Program-made: the position numbers and the translations under genes
Assembly (NCBI RefSeq): GCF_050586465.1
Contig: NZ_JBOCEG010000001.1
Coordinates: 496,001 to 560,000, forward strand
Length of the DNA stretch: 64,000 nucleotides
Direction of reading: 5' to 3'
Origin: CAJXYS01 sp913063035
GTDB taxonomy: Bacteria > Pseudomonadota > Alphaproteobacteria > Rhodobacterales > Rhodobacteraceae
The notes under the pieces: model-generated
Told to the model about the DNA's origin: nothing
Databases searched by the model: none
Seen by the model: only the letters and a program-made list of their open reading frames with translations
Shown here: one piece after another, positions 16,651 to 25,998 of the stretch
Position numbering within the stretch: position 1 is the stretch's first letter
Layout of the letters: each line of letters starts with the position of its first letter

Positions 16651-18201
16651 GTGGCAGAGGCACGAAAACGACGCGGCGGCGGGCGGGCCGGCAATGTCCG
16701 GCTCGCGGATACGCGGGCCATCGGGCAGAGCCCCTGGCGTATCCCGGAAAACCCCGATCGTCCGGTCGAGCCGCTCGACGAGGCGGGGGTTCAGGCCGTC
16801 CACGAAGGCGCGATGCGCATCCTCGAGGAGATCGGCATCGAGTTCCTCAACGACGAGGCGCGCGGGATCATGGCCGAGGCCGGCTGCACGGTCGAGGGCA
16901 CCAATGTCCGGATGGGGCGCGATTTCGTGATGGAGATGGTCGGCAAGGCGCCGTCGCAGTTCACGATCACGCCGCGCAACCCCGACCGGCAGGTCACCAT
17001 CGGCGGCAGGCACATGGTGTTCGTCAACGTCTCGTCGCCGCCGAACTACTGGGACATGGACACGGGCAAGACCCCGGGGACCCGCGAGCACTGCCGGAAC
17101 CTCCTGAAACTGACCCAGTATTTCAATTGCATCCACATCGCGGGCGGCTATCCGGTCGAACCGGTGGACGTCCACGCCAGCGTCCGCCATCTCGACGTGC
17201 TCTTCGACAAGCTGACGCTGACCGACAAGGTCGCGCATGCCTACAGCCTCGGGGCGGAGCGCGTCGATGACGTGATGGAAATGGTTCGGATCGCGGGCGG
17301 CCTCAGCCACGAGGAATTCGAGGCCACGCCGCGGATGTACACCAACATCAATTCCACCTCGCCGCTGAAGCACGACATCCCGATGCTCGACGGCTGGATG
17401 CGCTGCGTGCGGCGCGGGCAGGCGGTGGTCGTCACCCCCTTCACGCTGGCCGGCGCCATGGCGCCGGTGACCATGGCGGGCGCGGTGGCGCAGTCGCTGG
17501 CCGAGGGACTCGCGGCGATCGCGCTGGCGCAATACATCCGGCCCGGTGCGCCCTGCGCCATCGGGACCTTCACCTCGAACGTGGACATGCGCTCGGGCGC
17601 GCCGGCCTTCGGCACCCCGGAATACATGCGTGCCACCCAGATGACCGGCCAGCTCGCGCGGTTCTACGGGCTGCCCATGCGCGCCTCCGGCTCCTGCGCG
17701 GCGAACGTGCCGGACGGGCAGGCCATGTGGGAGACCTCGAACGCGCTCTGGGCGGCGGTCCAGTCGGGCACGAACATGGTCTACCACGCGGCCGGCTGGC
17801 TCGAGGGCGGGCTGATCGCCAGCCCCGAGAAATTCATCATGGACTGCGAACTCATCCAGCAGATCCAGCGCTATTTCGAGCCCGCCACCTACGCGACATC
17901 GGCCGACGACATCGCCGTCGACGCGATCCGCACCGTCGGGCCGGACGGGCATTTCTTCGGCACCGAGCACACCCAGGACCGGTACACCACCGCGTTCTAC
18001 GCGCCCTATCTCAGCGACTGGCGCAATTTCGAGGCCTGGCAGCTCGACGGGGCGGTCTGGACCTCCGTCCGTGCGCACAACGTCTTCAAGGCGATCATGG
18101 CGGAGTTCGAACCGCCCCCGATGGATGACGCCATTCGCGAGGAACTCGCGGGGTTCGTCGAGCGCCGCAAGGCCGAGGGCGGCGCCCCCACCGATTTCTG
18201 A
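16651..18201 (+). CDS. Trimethylamine methyltransferase (MttB) family protein, non-pyrrolysine type
   Basis: A 516-residue member of the MttB superfamily. Recognisable stretches are ILEEIGIEFLNDEA near residue 50, FVNVSSPPNYWD near 125, GGYPVEPVDVHA, and TPFTLAGAMAPVTMAGAVAQ near 265. Since the gene is read through without an in-frame TAG, it lacks the pyrrolysine of archaeal MttB; relatives of this kind include glycine-betaine methyltransferases such as MtgB. It likely transfers a methyl group from a quaternary amine to a corrinoid protein or to another acceptor. Start is a GTG at 16651 with GGGAGGCAGAC upstream. It stands alone: no corrinoid protein gene is adjacent. Carnitine genes 15 kb away could supply betaine, which is speculative. 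Confidence 0.88.
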   Translation: MAEARKRRGGGRAGNVRLADTRAIGQSPWRIPENPDRPVEPLDEAGVQAVHEGAMRILEEIGIEFLNDEARGIMAEAGCTVEGTNVRMGRDFVMEMVGKAPSQFTITPRNPDRQVTIGGRHMVFVNVSSPPNYWDMDTGKTPGTREHCRNLLKLTQYFNCIHIAGGYPVEPVDVHASVRHLDVLFDKLTLTDKVAHAYSLGAERVDDVMEMVRIAGGLSHEEFEATPRMYTNINSTSPLKHDIPMLDGWMRCVRRGQAVVVTPFTLAGAMAPVTMAGAVAQSLAEGLAAIALAQYIRPGAPCAIGTFTSNVDMRSGAPAFGTPEYMRATQMTGQLARFYGLPMRASGSCAANVPDGQAMWETSNALWAAVQSGTNMVYHAAGWLEGGLIASPEKFIMDCELIQQIQRYFEPATYATSADDIAVDAIRTVGPDGHFFGTEHTQDRYTTAFYAPYLSDWRNFEAWQLDGAVWTSVRAHNVFKAIMAEFEPPPMDDAIREELAGFVERRKAEGGAPTDF

Positions 18202-18272
18202 GCCGCCCGTCTCGCCGCTGGAACCCCCCGGCGCGAGCGGCTACTCTGCCCCCGGCAAGCGCGGAGGACGGC

Positions 18273-20042
18273 ATGGCGACGGATCGGGACCTGGCACGCA
18301 ACCGGCTGGCTCTGGGGGGCTTCGGTGCCGTGGCGGGGCTGTGCCTCTGGCTGCTGTTCGACCGCTTCGACGATTTTCCCGGGCTGGAACGGATCCTTCT
18401 TCTGGGCGGCGGCATCGCCATCCCCCTGTTCGGTGGCGTCCTGGCGATGACCGGGCCGCTTGCCTTCGGGCGGGCGCTGCGCGCGGCGTTGCCGCTGGCG
18501 GTGGTGGCGGGCGGTTTGCTGCTGCTGGCGTCGTTCCGCTTCGCGTCGGTCCGGGACTATCTCGGTGCCTGGCATCCCGTGGCGGCCTATCTCGGGGTCG
18601 TGTGCCTGATCCCGCCTTTCCTCGTCGCCCGTGAAACCGGCCCCGGCGGCTGGAATGACTACGCCGCGCTGTTCCGCGAGGCCTGGTCGATGGTCGTGCG
18701 CGGCGCGACGGCGTTGCTTTTCGTGGGCGTCTTCTGGCTGGTCTACGCGCTGTCCGATACCCTGCTCGGCCTTGTCGATGTCGACGTGCTGGGCGATCTC
18801 GCCGGCGAGGGATGGTTCGCGGCGACGCTCTCGGGCGCGGTTCTGGGTATGGCGCTGGCCGTCCTCAACGAACTCGCCGCCTACCTGTCGCCGTCGCTGG
18901 TCCTGCGGCTGTTGCGACTGCTGCTGCCCGTGGTGGCGGCGGTCGTCACGCTGTTCCTGGTGCTGGTCCCGGTGCGCGGGCTCGAGGACGCTTTTGGCGG
19001 GCTGTCGGCCGCGGCGGTCCTGCTGGCGATGGCGATCGGGGCGATCACGCTTGTCGCGGCCGCGCTGGACGACTCCGACGACATGGCGGCCGAAAGCCCC
19101 CTGATGCTGGGGGCGGCGCAGTTGGTGTCGCTTCTGCTGCCGGTGCTGGCGGGGCTGGCGGCCTATGCGGTCTGGCTTCGGGTCGAGCAGTATGGCTGGA
19201 CGCCGGATCGTCTCGTGGCGGCGGTCGCGGCGGCGGCGGTGATGGGATATGCGCTGCTCTATGCCGGGTCGGTGGCGCTGCGCGGGCGGTGGATGGCACG
19301 CATCCGTCGCGGCAACGTCGCGATGGCGGTCGGCATCGTCGCCGTCGCGGCGCTCTGGCTGACCCCGGTGATCAATGCCGAGCGGCTCTCTGCCAAGAAC
19401 CAGGTGGCGCGCTTCGCCGCGGGCGAGACGCCGGTCGCGGCGCTCGATCTGTGGTCGATCGGGCGCGACTGGGGCAAGCCCGGAAAAACCGCGCTCGCCG
19501 AATTGCGGGCCATGACCGATCATCCGGAACATGCCGTCCTGATGGAACGTCTCGATGCGCTCGCCCGCGCCGAGAGCCGGTACGCCTTCGCCAATGCCCT
19601 GCCCGCCGATCCCGAACGCGCGGCGCGGCTTTCCGAACGGCTGCGGGCGGCGCCGGACGGCCGCGCCCTGCCGGACGGGTTCGTCGCAAGACTGGCGCCC
19701 GCGACCCAGGCCTGGGCGGACGAAAGCTGTGCCCGTGCACTCGCGGATGGCAGCCCGGGCTGCACCGTGCTGTTCGCCGATCTCGTGCCCGCCTGGGCGG
19801 GCGAGGAGGCTCTGCTCTTCCTCGACAATCCCGGCCGCATGGGACTCCGGGTGCGGCTGCTGCAGGCGGCGCCCGGCGGCTACCGCGACGCCGGGGATCC
19901 GCTGCTCTACGGGGCGCGGCTTGCGGATATGGACCCGGACGTGCTGATCCCCGCGCTCCGTGCCGGGGCCTTCAGCATCGGGACGCCGGACATCCCGGCG
20001 CTTCGGATCGAGAACGGCCCGACGCTGGTGCCGCGCCCCTGA
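18273..20042 (+). CDS. DUF4153 polytopic membrane protein
   Basis: A 589-residue protein with about eleven predicted transmembrane helices in the first 370 residues, ending in a soluble C-terminal half (about 375-589) with ALDLWSIGRDWGKPGKTAL and LLFLDNPGRMGLRVRL. This two-part design matches DUF4153. Start 18273 is preceded by GCGGAGGACGGC. It lies between the MttB-family gene and the H-NOX gene and is not clearly co-transcribed with either. Function unknown; the C-terminal domain probably faces the periplasm. Confidence 0.8.
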   Translation: MATDRDLARNRLALGGFGAVAGLCLWLLFDRFDDFPGLERILLLGGGIAIPLFGGVLAMTGPLAFGRALRAALPLAVVAGGLLLLASFRFASVRDYLGAWHPVAAYLGVVCLIPPFLVARETGPGGWNDYAALFREAWSMVVRGATALLFVGVFWLVYALSDTLLGLVDVDVLGDLAGEGWFAATLSGAVLGMALAVLNELAAYLSPSLVLRLLRLLLPVVAAVVTLFLVLVPVRGLEDAFGGLSAAAVLLAMAIGAITLVAAALDDSDDMAAESPLMLGAAQLVSLLLPVLAGLAAYAVWLRVEQYGWTPDRLVAAVAAAAVMGYALLYAGSVALRGRWMARIRRGNVAMAVGIVAVAALWLTPVINAERLSAKNQVARFAAGETPVAALDLWSIGRDWGKPGKTALAELRAMTDHPEHAVLMERLDALARAESRYAFANALPADPERAARLSERLRAAPDGRALPDGFVARLAPATQAWADESCARALADGSPGCTVLFADLVPAWAGEEALLFLDNPGRMGLRVRLLQAAPGGYRDAGDPLLYGARLADMDPDVLIPALRAGAFSIGTPDIPALRIENGPTLVPRP

Positions 20043-20105
20043 CCGCTTGGGGCTTTCTTAAGACCTGCCCGCTAGCTTCCGTCCCTGATCGCGGCAGAGG
20101 GCGCC

Positions 20106-20699
20106 ATGCACGGGCTGATCAACACGTCCATCCAGTCATTCGTCATGCAGGTGTATGGCAACGCGGCCTGGTCAGAGATCTGCCTGCGCGCGGATCTCGG
20201 CTTCGATCGCTTCGAGACCATGCTGACCTATGACGATGGCCTGACGGAGGCGGTGATAGAGGCCGCCGTCGACGTGCTGGGAAAGGACCGTGGCGCCATA
20301 CTCGAGGACATGGGGCACCATCTCGTGACCAATCCCGCATCCGAGCCGCTGCGCCGGCTGCTGCGCTTCGGCGGCGAGAACTTCGCCGATTTCCTGCATT
20401 CCCTGGACGAGTTGCATGACAGGGTCCGGCTGGCCCTGCCCGATCTGGAACTGCCGCGCTTCGACGTGCGTGAACATGCACCGGCATCGTTCAGCCTGCA
20501 TTTCGATTGGTCGGCTTCCGGTCTCGGCCAGGCGGTCCTCGGGGCAATCCGGGCGATGGCCGATGACTACGGCACCCTGGCGGTGCTGGACTACGCGCCG
20601 CGGGGCGTTCACGGCGAGAGCGAGACGATCACCGTCAGCCTTCTGGAAAGGCACCATGCCGCGGGCCGCGACTTCGCGTTGGCCCGGGCCGAACCGTGA
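20106..20699 (+). CDS. H-NOX heme-nitric-oxide sensor with altered YxSxR motif
   Basis: A 197-residue H-NOX domain protein. The start MHGLINTSIQSFV, the central helix with DFLHSLDELHDRV (proximal heme ligand His104), and LPRFDV after it match the family. The porphyrin-anchoring motif YxSxR, expected about 29 residues later, reads Phe133-x-Trp135-x-Ala137 (in SLHFDWSASGL): none of the three conserved residues is kept. Its stop overlaps the GTG of a diguanylate cyclase gene (GTGA). In Dinoroseobacter and other bacteria H-NOX proteins control an adjacent cyclase in response to NO. Whether this one still holds heme, or signals differently, is open. Confidence 0.85.
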   Translation: MHGLINTSIQSFVMQVYGNAAWSEICLRADLGFDRFETMLTYDDGLTEAVIEAAVDVLGKDRGAILEDMGHHLVTNPASEPLRRLLRFGGENFADFLHSLDELHDRVRLALPDLELPRFDVREHAPASFSLHFDWSASGLGQAVLGAIRAMADDYGTLAVLDYAPRGVHGESETITVSLLERHHAAGRDFALARAEP

Positions 20700-21757
20700 G
20701 CCGCGCCGCCATGGCCGGGGACGGGGCAGACGCGTGGGATGCCACGACGGGACCGCGCCTGACATTGTGCGGGCTCGACCGGCTGATGCCGCTGCATGTC
20801 TGGGTGGGGCCGACGGGGCATGTGCAGCGCGTGGGCCCGACGCTGGCAAAGCTCAGACCCGGCGAGGGGCTGGCGGGCCGGCGTCTGCTGGAGGTGTTCG
20901 AGCTGCGCCGGCCGCGTGGTGTCCACCGCTTCGCCGATCTTCTGGGGCGCGACGGCGCGAAGCTGCAGCTGAGCTTCCGCGCCGCGCCCCGCACCAGCCT
21001 CAAGGGGGCGTTCGTCCGCCTGGCGGACGGGCAGGGGGCGCTGCTCGATCTGTCGCCCGGGCTGAGCGTCACCGACACGGTCGCCCGGTTCGGGCTGACG
21101 GGCAGCGATTTCCCGCCCTCCGATCCGACGGTCGAGATGCTCTACCTGATCGAGGCGCAGTCTGCGATCCTGGCGGAATCGCGCAAGCTGAACCGCCGGC
21201 TCGACGAGGCCCGGCTCGCCGCGGAACGCGAGGCGCTGACCGACACGCTGACCGGGCTCCGGAACCGCCGGGCGCTGGAGCATCTGCTCGAACGCCTGAC
21301 CGACGCGCACCTGGCCGAGCCCTTCGGGCTGATGCATCTCGACCTGGATTATTTCAAGCAGGTCAATGACAGCCTCGGCCATGCGGCCGGGGATCATGTT
21401 CTCTGCCATGTCGCCAAGGTCCTGGGCGAGGAGACCCGCCGCGACGACATGGTGGCGCGGATCGGCGGCGACGAGTTCGTCGTGATCTGCCGGCGCTGCG
21501 ACGACCCGGCCACGCTCGACCGGATCGCGCGGCGGATCATCGCGCGGCTCGAGGTGCCGATCCCCTATGCCGGCCATGTCTGCCGGGTCAGCGCCAGCAT
21601 CGGGACCACGATCTCGAGCGCCTATGCCCGGCCGACCTCTGCGCGGATGCTGCGTGACGCCGACCGCGCGCTCTACGCGTCGAAAGACGGCGGCCGCGCT
21701 CGTCACACGCTCTTCGCGGTGGCAAAGCCCGGCGTGGCCGGCCGCAAGACGTCCTGA
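20696..21757 (+). CDS. H-NOX-coupled diguanylate cyclase (GGDEF)
   Basis: A 353-residue protein with an N-terminal PAS-like H-NOX-associated sensing region (residues about 20-150, for example LHVWVGPTGHVQRVGPTL), a short coiled-coil linker (ILAESRKLNRRLDEARL) and a GGDEF domain with intact active site GGDEF and an RRDD inhibitory site five residues before it. It starts with GTG overlapping the H-NOX stop, so the two proteins are translationally coupled and probably interact. It should synthesise c-di-GMP. NO control is the known role of such pairs; here the altered H-NOX makes the input uncertain. Confidence 0.9.
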   Translation: MSRAAMAGDGADAWDATTGPRLTLCGLDRLMPLHVWVGPTGHVQRVGPTLAKLRPGEGLAGRRLLEVFELRRPRGVHRFADLLGRDGAKLQLSFRAAPRTSLKGAFVRLADGQGALLDLSPGLSVTDTVARFGLTGSDFPPSDPTVEMLYLIEAQSAILAESRKLNRRLDEARLAAEREALTDTLTGLRNRRALEHLLERLTDAHLAEPFGLMHLDLDYFKQVNDSLGHAAGDHVLCHVAKVLGEETRRDDMVARIGGDEFVVICRRCDDPATLDRIARRIIARLEVPIPYAGHVCRVSASIGTTISSAYARPTSARMLRDADRALYASKDGGRARHTLFAVAKPGVAGRKTS

Positions 21758-21774
21758 GCCCCGCGGCGCGGGGC
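21758..21774 (+). terminator. GC-rich hairpin after the H-NOX/cyclase operon
   Basis: GCCCCGC-GGC-GCGGGGC follows the cyclase stop immediately: a seven-base-pair stem with a three-base loop and no T run. Likely marks the operon end. Confidence 0.4.
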
Positions 21775-21934
21775 CGCCGGGAAGCCGCGCAGGCCCGGCG
21801 GAGCGGCTTCACGGACGCACTAAATTCTAGCCTTTCCCCCCGATTGCGCCTAAAGATTGGGCTTCTGGCCTGAGGAGCAGAGGCAACACGCGCCGCGCGG
21901 CTCCGTCGCGGCGGCCATTGCCTAATATCTCATC

Positions 21935-23359
<1,425 letters not shown>

Positions 23360-23363
23360 GCGC

Positions 23364-24305
23364 ATGCTGGGAAAGACCGCGAACGGGCTTTACTGGATGT
23401 ATCGCTATCTCGAGCGGGCCGAGAATACCGCCCGTCTGATCGAGACAGGCCAGCGCATCGCGCTGACCCGCTCGGGCAACGGCGACGCGGACTGGGAGCC
23501 GGTGATGCAGACCGCGGGCGTGGCCGGCGGCTACCACGCCGCCCATGACAGCGTCAGCAAGGAAGCCGCGATCGACTGGATGCTGCGCTCGCGCGACAAC
23601 GCCTCCTCGGTGCTCTGTTCGATCGACGCGGCGCGCCAGAACGCCCGTCTGGTGCGCACCGCGCTCACCCACGAGGTCTGGGAGGCGATAAACGGCTGCT
23701 ACATGGATGTGCGCCGGGTGCTTGCCCGCAAGCTCGGCGAGCGGGACCTGACGCCGGCGCTGAAGTCGCTCCGCCAGCGCACGGCGCTGGTGCGGGGCGC
23801 GACCCACGGCACGATGCTGCGCAACGACATCTTCAATTTCTGCCGGATCGGCACCTTTCTCGAACGCGCCGACAGCACCGCGCGCATACTCGACGTGAAA
23901 TACTACGTGCTGCTGCCCTCGGTGGCGTCGGTCGGCTCGTCCATCGACAACGTGCAGTGGGAGACGATCCTGCGCTCGGTCTCGGCCATGGGCGGCTTCC
24001 GGTTGGTCCACGGCAATCGCGTCACCCCGCCCGAGATCGCGCGGTTCCTCATCCTCGACCGGCGGATGCCGCGCAGCCTGAATTTCTGCGTCTCCAAGAT
24101 CCGGGACAATCTGGGCTACCTTGCACAGGACTACGGCGCGCGGCTGCCGTCGCACGATATCGTCGACGGGCTGGCGGCCCGGCTGATGGCCAACGAGATC
24201 GACGAGATCCTCGAACTCGGCCTGCACGAATACATCGAGGAGGTGCTCGCGGCGCTGGGCGAGGCGGGACGCCAGATCGAGATCGACTACAGGTTTGCCG
24301 AATGA
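23364..24305 (+). CDS. Alpha-E domain protein of the Anbu cluster
   Basis: A 313-residue, nearly all-helical alpha-E domain protein. It starts MLGKTANGLYWMYRYLERAE, has SVLCSIDAARQNARLVR and ends with AAGRQ-like IEEVLAALGEAGRQIEIDY. It begins four bases after the ATP-grasp gene with GGAGGATTAGGCGC as ribosome site and ends overlapping the transglutaminase start by ATGA. The ATP-grasp and alpha-E proteins nearly always occur together and probably act as one complex. Biochemical role not known. Confidence 0.92.
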   Translation: MLGKTANGLYWMYRYLERAENTARLIETGQRIALTRSGNGDADWEPVMQTAGVAGGYHAAHDSVSKEAAIDWMLRSRDNASSVLCSIDAARQNARLVRTALTHEVWEAINGCYMDVRRVLARKLGERDLTPALKSLRQRTALVRGATHGTMLRNDIFNFCRIGTFLERADSTARILDVKYYVLLPSVASVGSSIDNVQWETILRSVSAMGGFRLVHGNRVTPPEIARFLILDRRMPRSLNFCVSKIRDNLGYLAQDYGARLPSHDIVDGLAARLMANEIDEILELGLHEYIEEVLAALGEAGRQIEIDYRFAE

Positions 24306-25105
24306 CGCTGCGCCTGCATATCACCCATGTCACGCGGTACAGCTTCGACGCGCCCGTGCCCTACGGACTTCAGCAATTGCGCAAGACGCCGAAATCCGGG
24401 CGCGGCCAGGAAATCCTTTCCTGGGAGACACGGGTGGAGGGCGGCCGCAAGGAGCTGAGCTTCGAGGATCACCACCACAACACCGTCGAACTCGTCAGCT
24501 TCGAGCGGGGCACCACCGCGCTGACCGTGCGTTGCGAGGGCGCGGTGGAGATGACGGAAACCCACGGCGTCATCGGGGCCCATCGCGGGCCCGCGCCGCT
24601 CTGGCTTTTCGGGCGCGCGACGCCGCTGACCCGGGTTGGGCCCGAATGCCGGACGCTACTGAAGGGGCTCGGCGACGGCCCGTATCTCGACCGGCTCCAC
24701 GCGCTCTCGGCGGTCATCAGGGAGAGGGTCGCCTATGAAATCGGTGCCACCCATGCCGGCTCGACGGTCGAGCAGGCGCTCGCCGCGGGCCGCGGCGTTT
24801 GCCAGGACCACGCCCATATCTTCGTGGCCTGCGCGCGCGAATTGGGGGTTCCGGCGCGCTACGTCTCGGGCTATCTGATGCTGGACGACCGCACCACGCA
24901 GGAGGCAGCCCATGCCTGGGCCGAGGCCCATCTCGAGGGACTTGGCTGGGTAGGCTTCGACGTCTCCAACGGGATATCGCCCGATGCGCGCTACGTGCGG
25001 GTCGCCACGGGGCTCGACTACGCCGAGGCCGCGCCGGTGCGGGGCACCACCTATGGCGGGGCCGGCGAGGCGCTCTCCGTCGAGATCGAGGTGGCACAGC
25101 AGTAA
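24302..25105 (+). CDS. Transglutaminase-like cysteine peptidase of the Anbu cluster
   Basis: A 267-residue transglutaminase-like protein. The N-terminal beta-strand domain begins LRLHITHVTRYSFDAPV. The catalytic cysteine is in GRGVCQDHAHIFVAC, the histidine in AHAWAEAHLEG and the aspartate in GFDVSNG. No signal peptide, so cytoplasmic. The ATG overlaps the alpha-E stop (ATGA). In this conserved cluster it is thought to work with the ATP-grasp/alpha-E pair and the Anbu particle in making or trimming a peptide-like product; substrate unknown. Confidence 0.92.
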   Translation: MTLRLHITHVTRYSFDAPVPYGLQQLRKTPKSGRGQEILSWETRVEGGRKELSFEDHHHNTVELVSFERGTTALTVRCEGAVEMTETHGVIGAHRGPAPLWLFGRATPLTRVGPECRTLLKGLGDGPYLDRLHALSAVIRERVAYEIGATHAGSTVEQALAAGRGVCQDHAHIFVACARELGVPARYVSGYLMLDDRTTQEAAHAWAEAHLEGLGWVGFDVSNGISPDARYVRVATGLDYAEAAPVRGTTYGGAGEALSVEIEVAQQ

Positions 25106-25114
25106 AGGCCCGCC

Positions 25115-25852
25115 ATGACCTATTGCGTTGGAATGATGCTCGACCGCGGGCTGGTCTTCATGTCCGACACGCGGACAAATGCGGGGCTCGACAATATCTC
25201 GTCCTTCCGCAAGCAGCATCGCTGGGCTGCGCCCGGCGACCGGGTCGTCACCCTGATGGCGGCGGGTAACCTGGCGACCACACAGGCGGTGGTCAGCATC
25301 CTGGATGAACGCACCAAGGCACCGGAAGAGCGCCAGCCGTCCCTGATGTCGATGCCCTCGATGTTCCAGGTCGCGCGGCTCGTGGCCGATACGCTGCGCG
25401 AGGTGATCAGCCAGCACGCCGAAACCGGCCAGCGCGCCGATTCGAGCTTCAACGCGACGCTGATCCTGGGCGGCCAGATCGCCGGCGGCCCGCCGCGGCT
25501 TTTCCTGATCTATCCGGAGGGCAATTTCATCGAGGCGAGCGCCGACACGCCCTTCTTCCAGATCGGCGAGACCAAGTATGGCCGGCCAATCCTCGTGCGG
25601 GCCTATGACCCGGCGATGGGCTTCGACGAGGCGATGAAGCTGCTGCTGGTAAGCTTCGACTCGACCGTGAAGGCCAACCTGACCGTCGGCGCGCCCTTCG
25701 ACTACCACCTCTACGAGGCCGACAGCCTGGCGGCCGGCCCGACCGGCCGGATCGAGGCCGACGATCCCTATTTCGAGAGCCTGTCGAAACGCTGGGGGGC
25801 GGCGCTGAAAGAGGCGCTGGAAAACCTGCCGCCCTTCGACGGGGCGGGGTGA
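25115..25852 (+). CDS. Anbu proteasome-like peptidase (20S beta-subunit homologue)
   Basis: A 245-residue Anbu (bacterial proteasome homologue) protein. It begins MTYCVGMMLDRGLVFMSDTR, with Thr2 as the expected catalytic N-terminal threonine after Met removal, and has KQHRWAAPGDRVVTLMAAGN as in other Anbu proteins. Related particles form open helical rings, and no activity on standard substrates is generally known. It starts nine bases after the transglutaminase gene, completing the ATP-grasp/alpha-E/transglutaminase/Anbu operon. Confidence 0.93.
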   Translation: MTYCVGMMLDRGLVFMSDTRTNAGLDNISSFRKQHRWAAPGDRVVTLMAAGNLATTQAVVSILDERTKAPEERQPSLMSMPSMFQVARLVADTLREVISQHAETGQRADSSFNATLILGGQIAGGPPRLFLIYPEGNFIEASADTPFFQIGETKYGRPILVRAYDPAMGFDEAMKLLLVSFDSTVKANLTVGAPFDYHLYEADSLAAGPTGRIEADDPYFESLSKRWGAALKEALENLPPFDGAG

Positions 25853-25998
25853 CGTCGCAGATCCGATAGCCTGATCCATCGGCACCGCCGTCGAGGCACC
25901 GTCCCCCGCCGAGATGCCGGCGCGTGGCTCCGTCGCGACGACGCGGGGGGACGGGCGGTGTCGTCGTTCCCGCCGACGGGCAAGCCGGCCCGGCCCTG

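Noticed and set aside
16651..18201. Pyrrolysine (in-frame TAG) in the MttB homologue
   Set aside because: The frame is continuous from the GTG to TGA, so there is no amber codon; it is a non-pyrrolysine family member.
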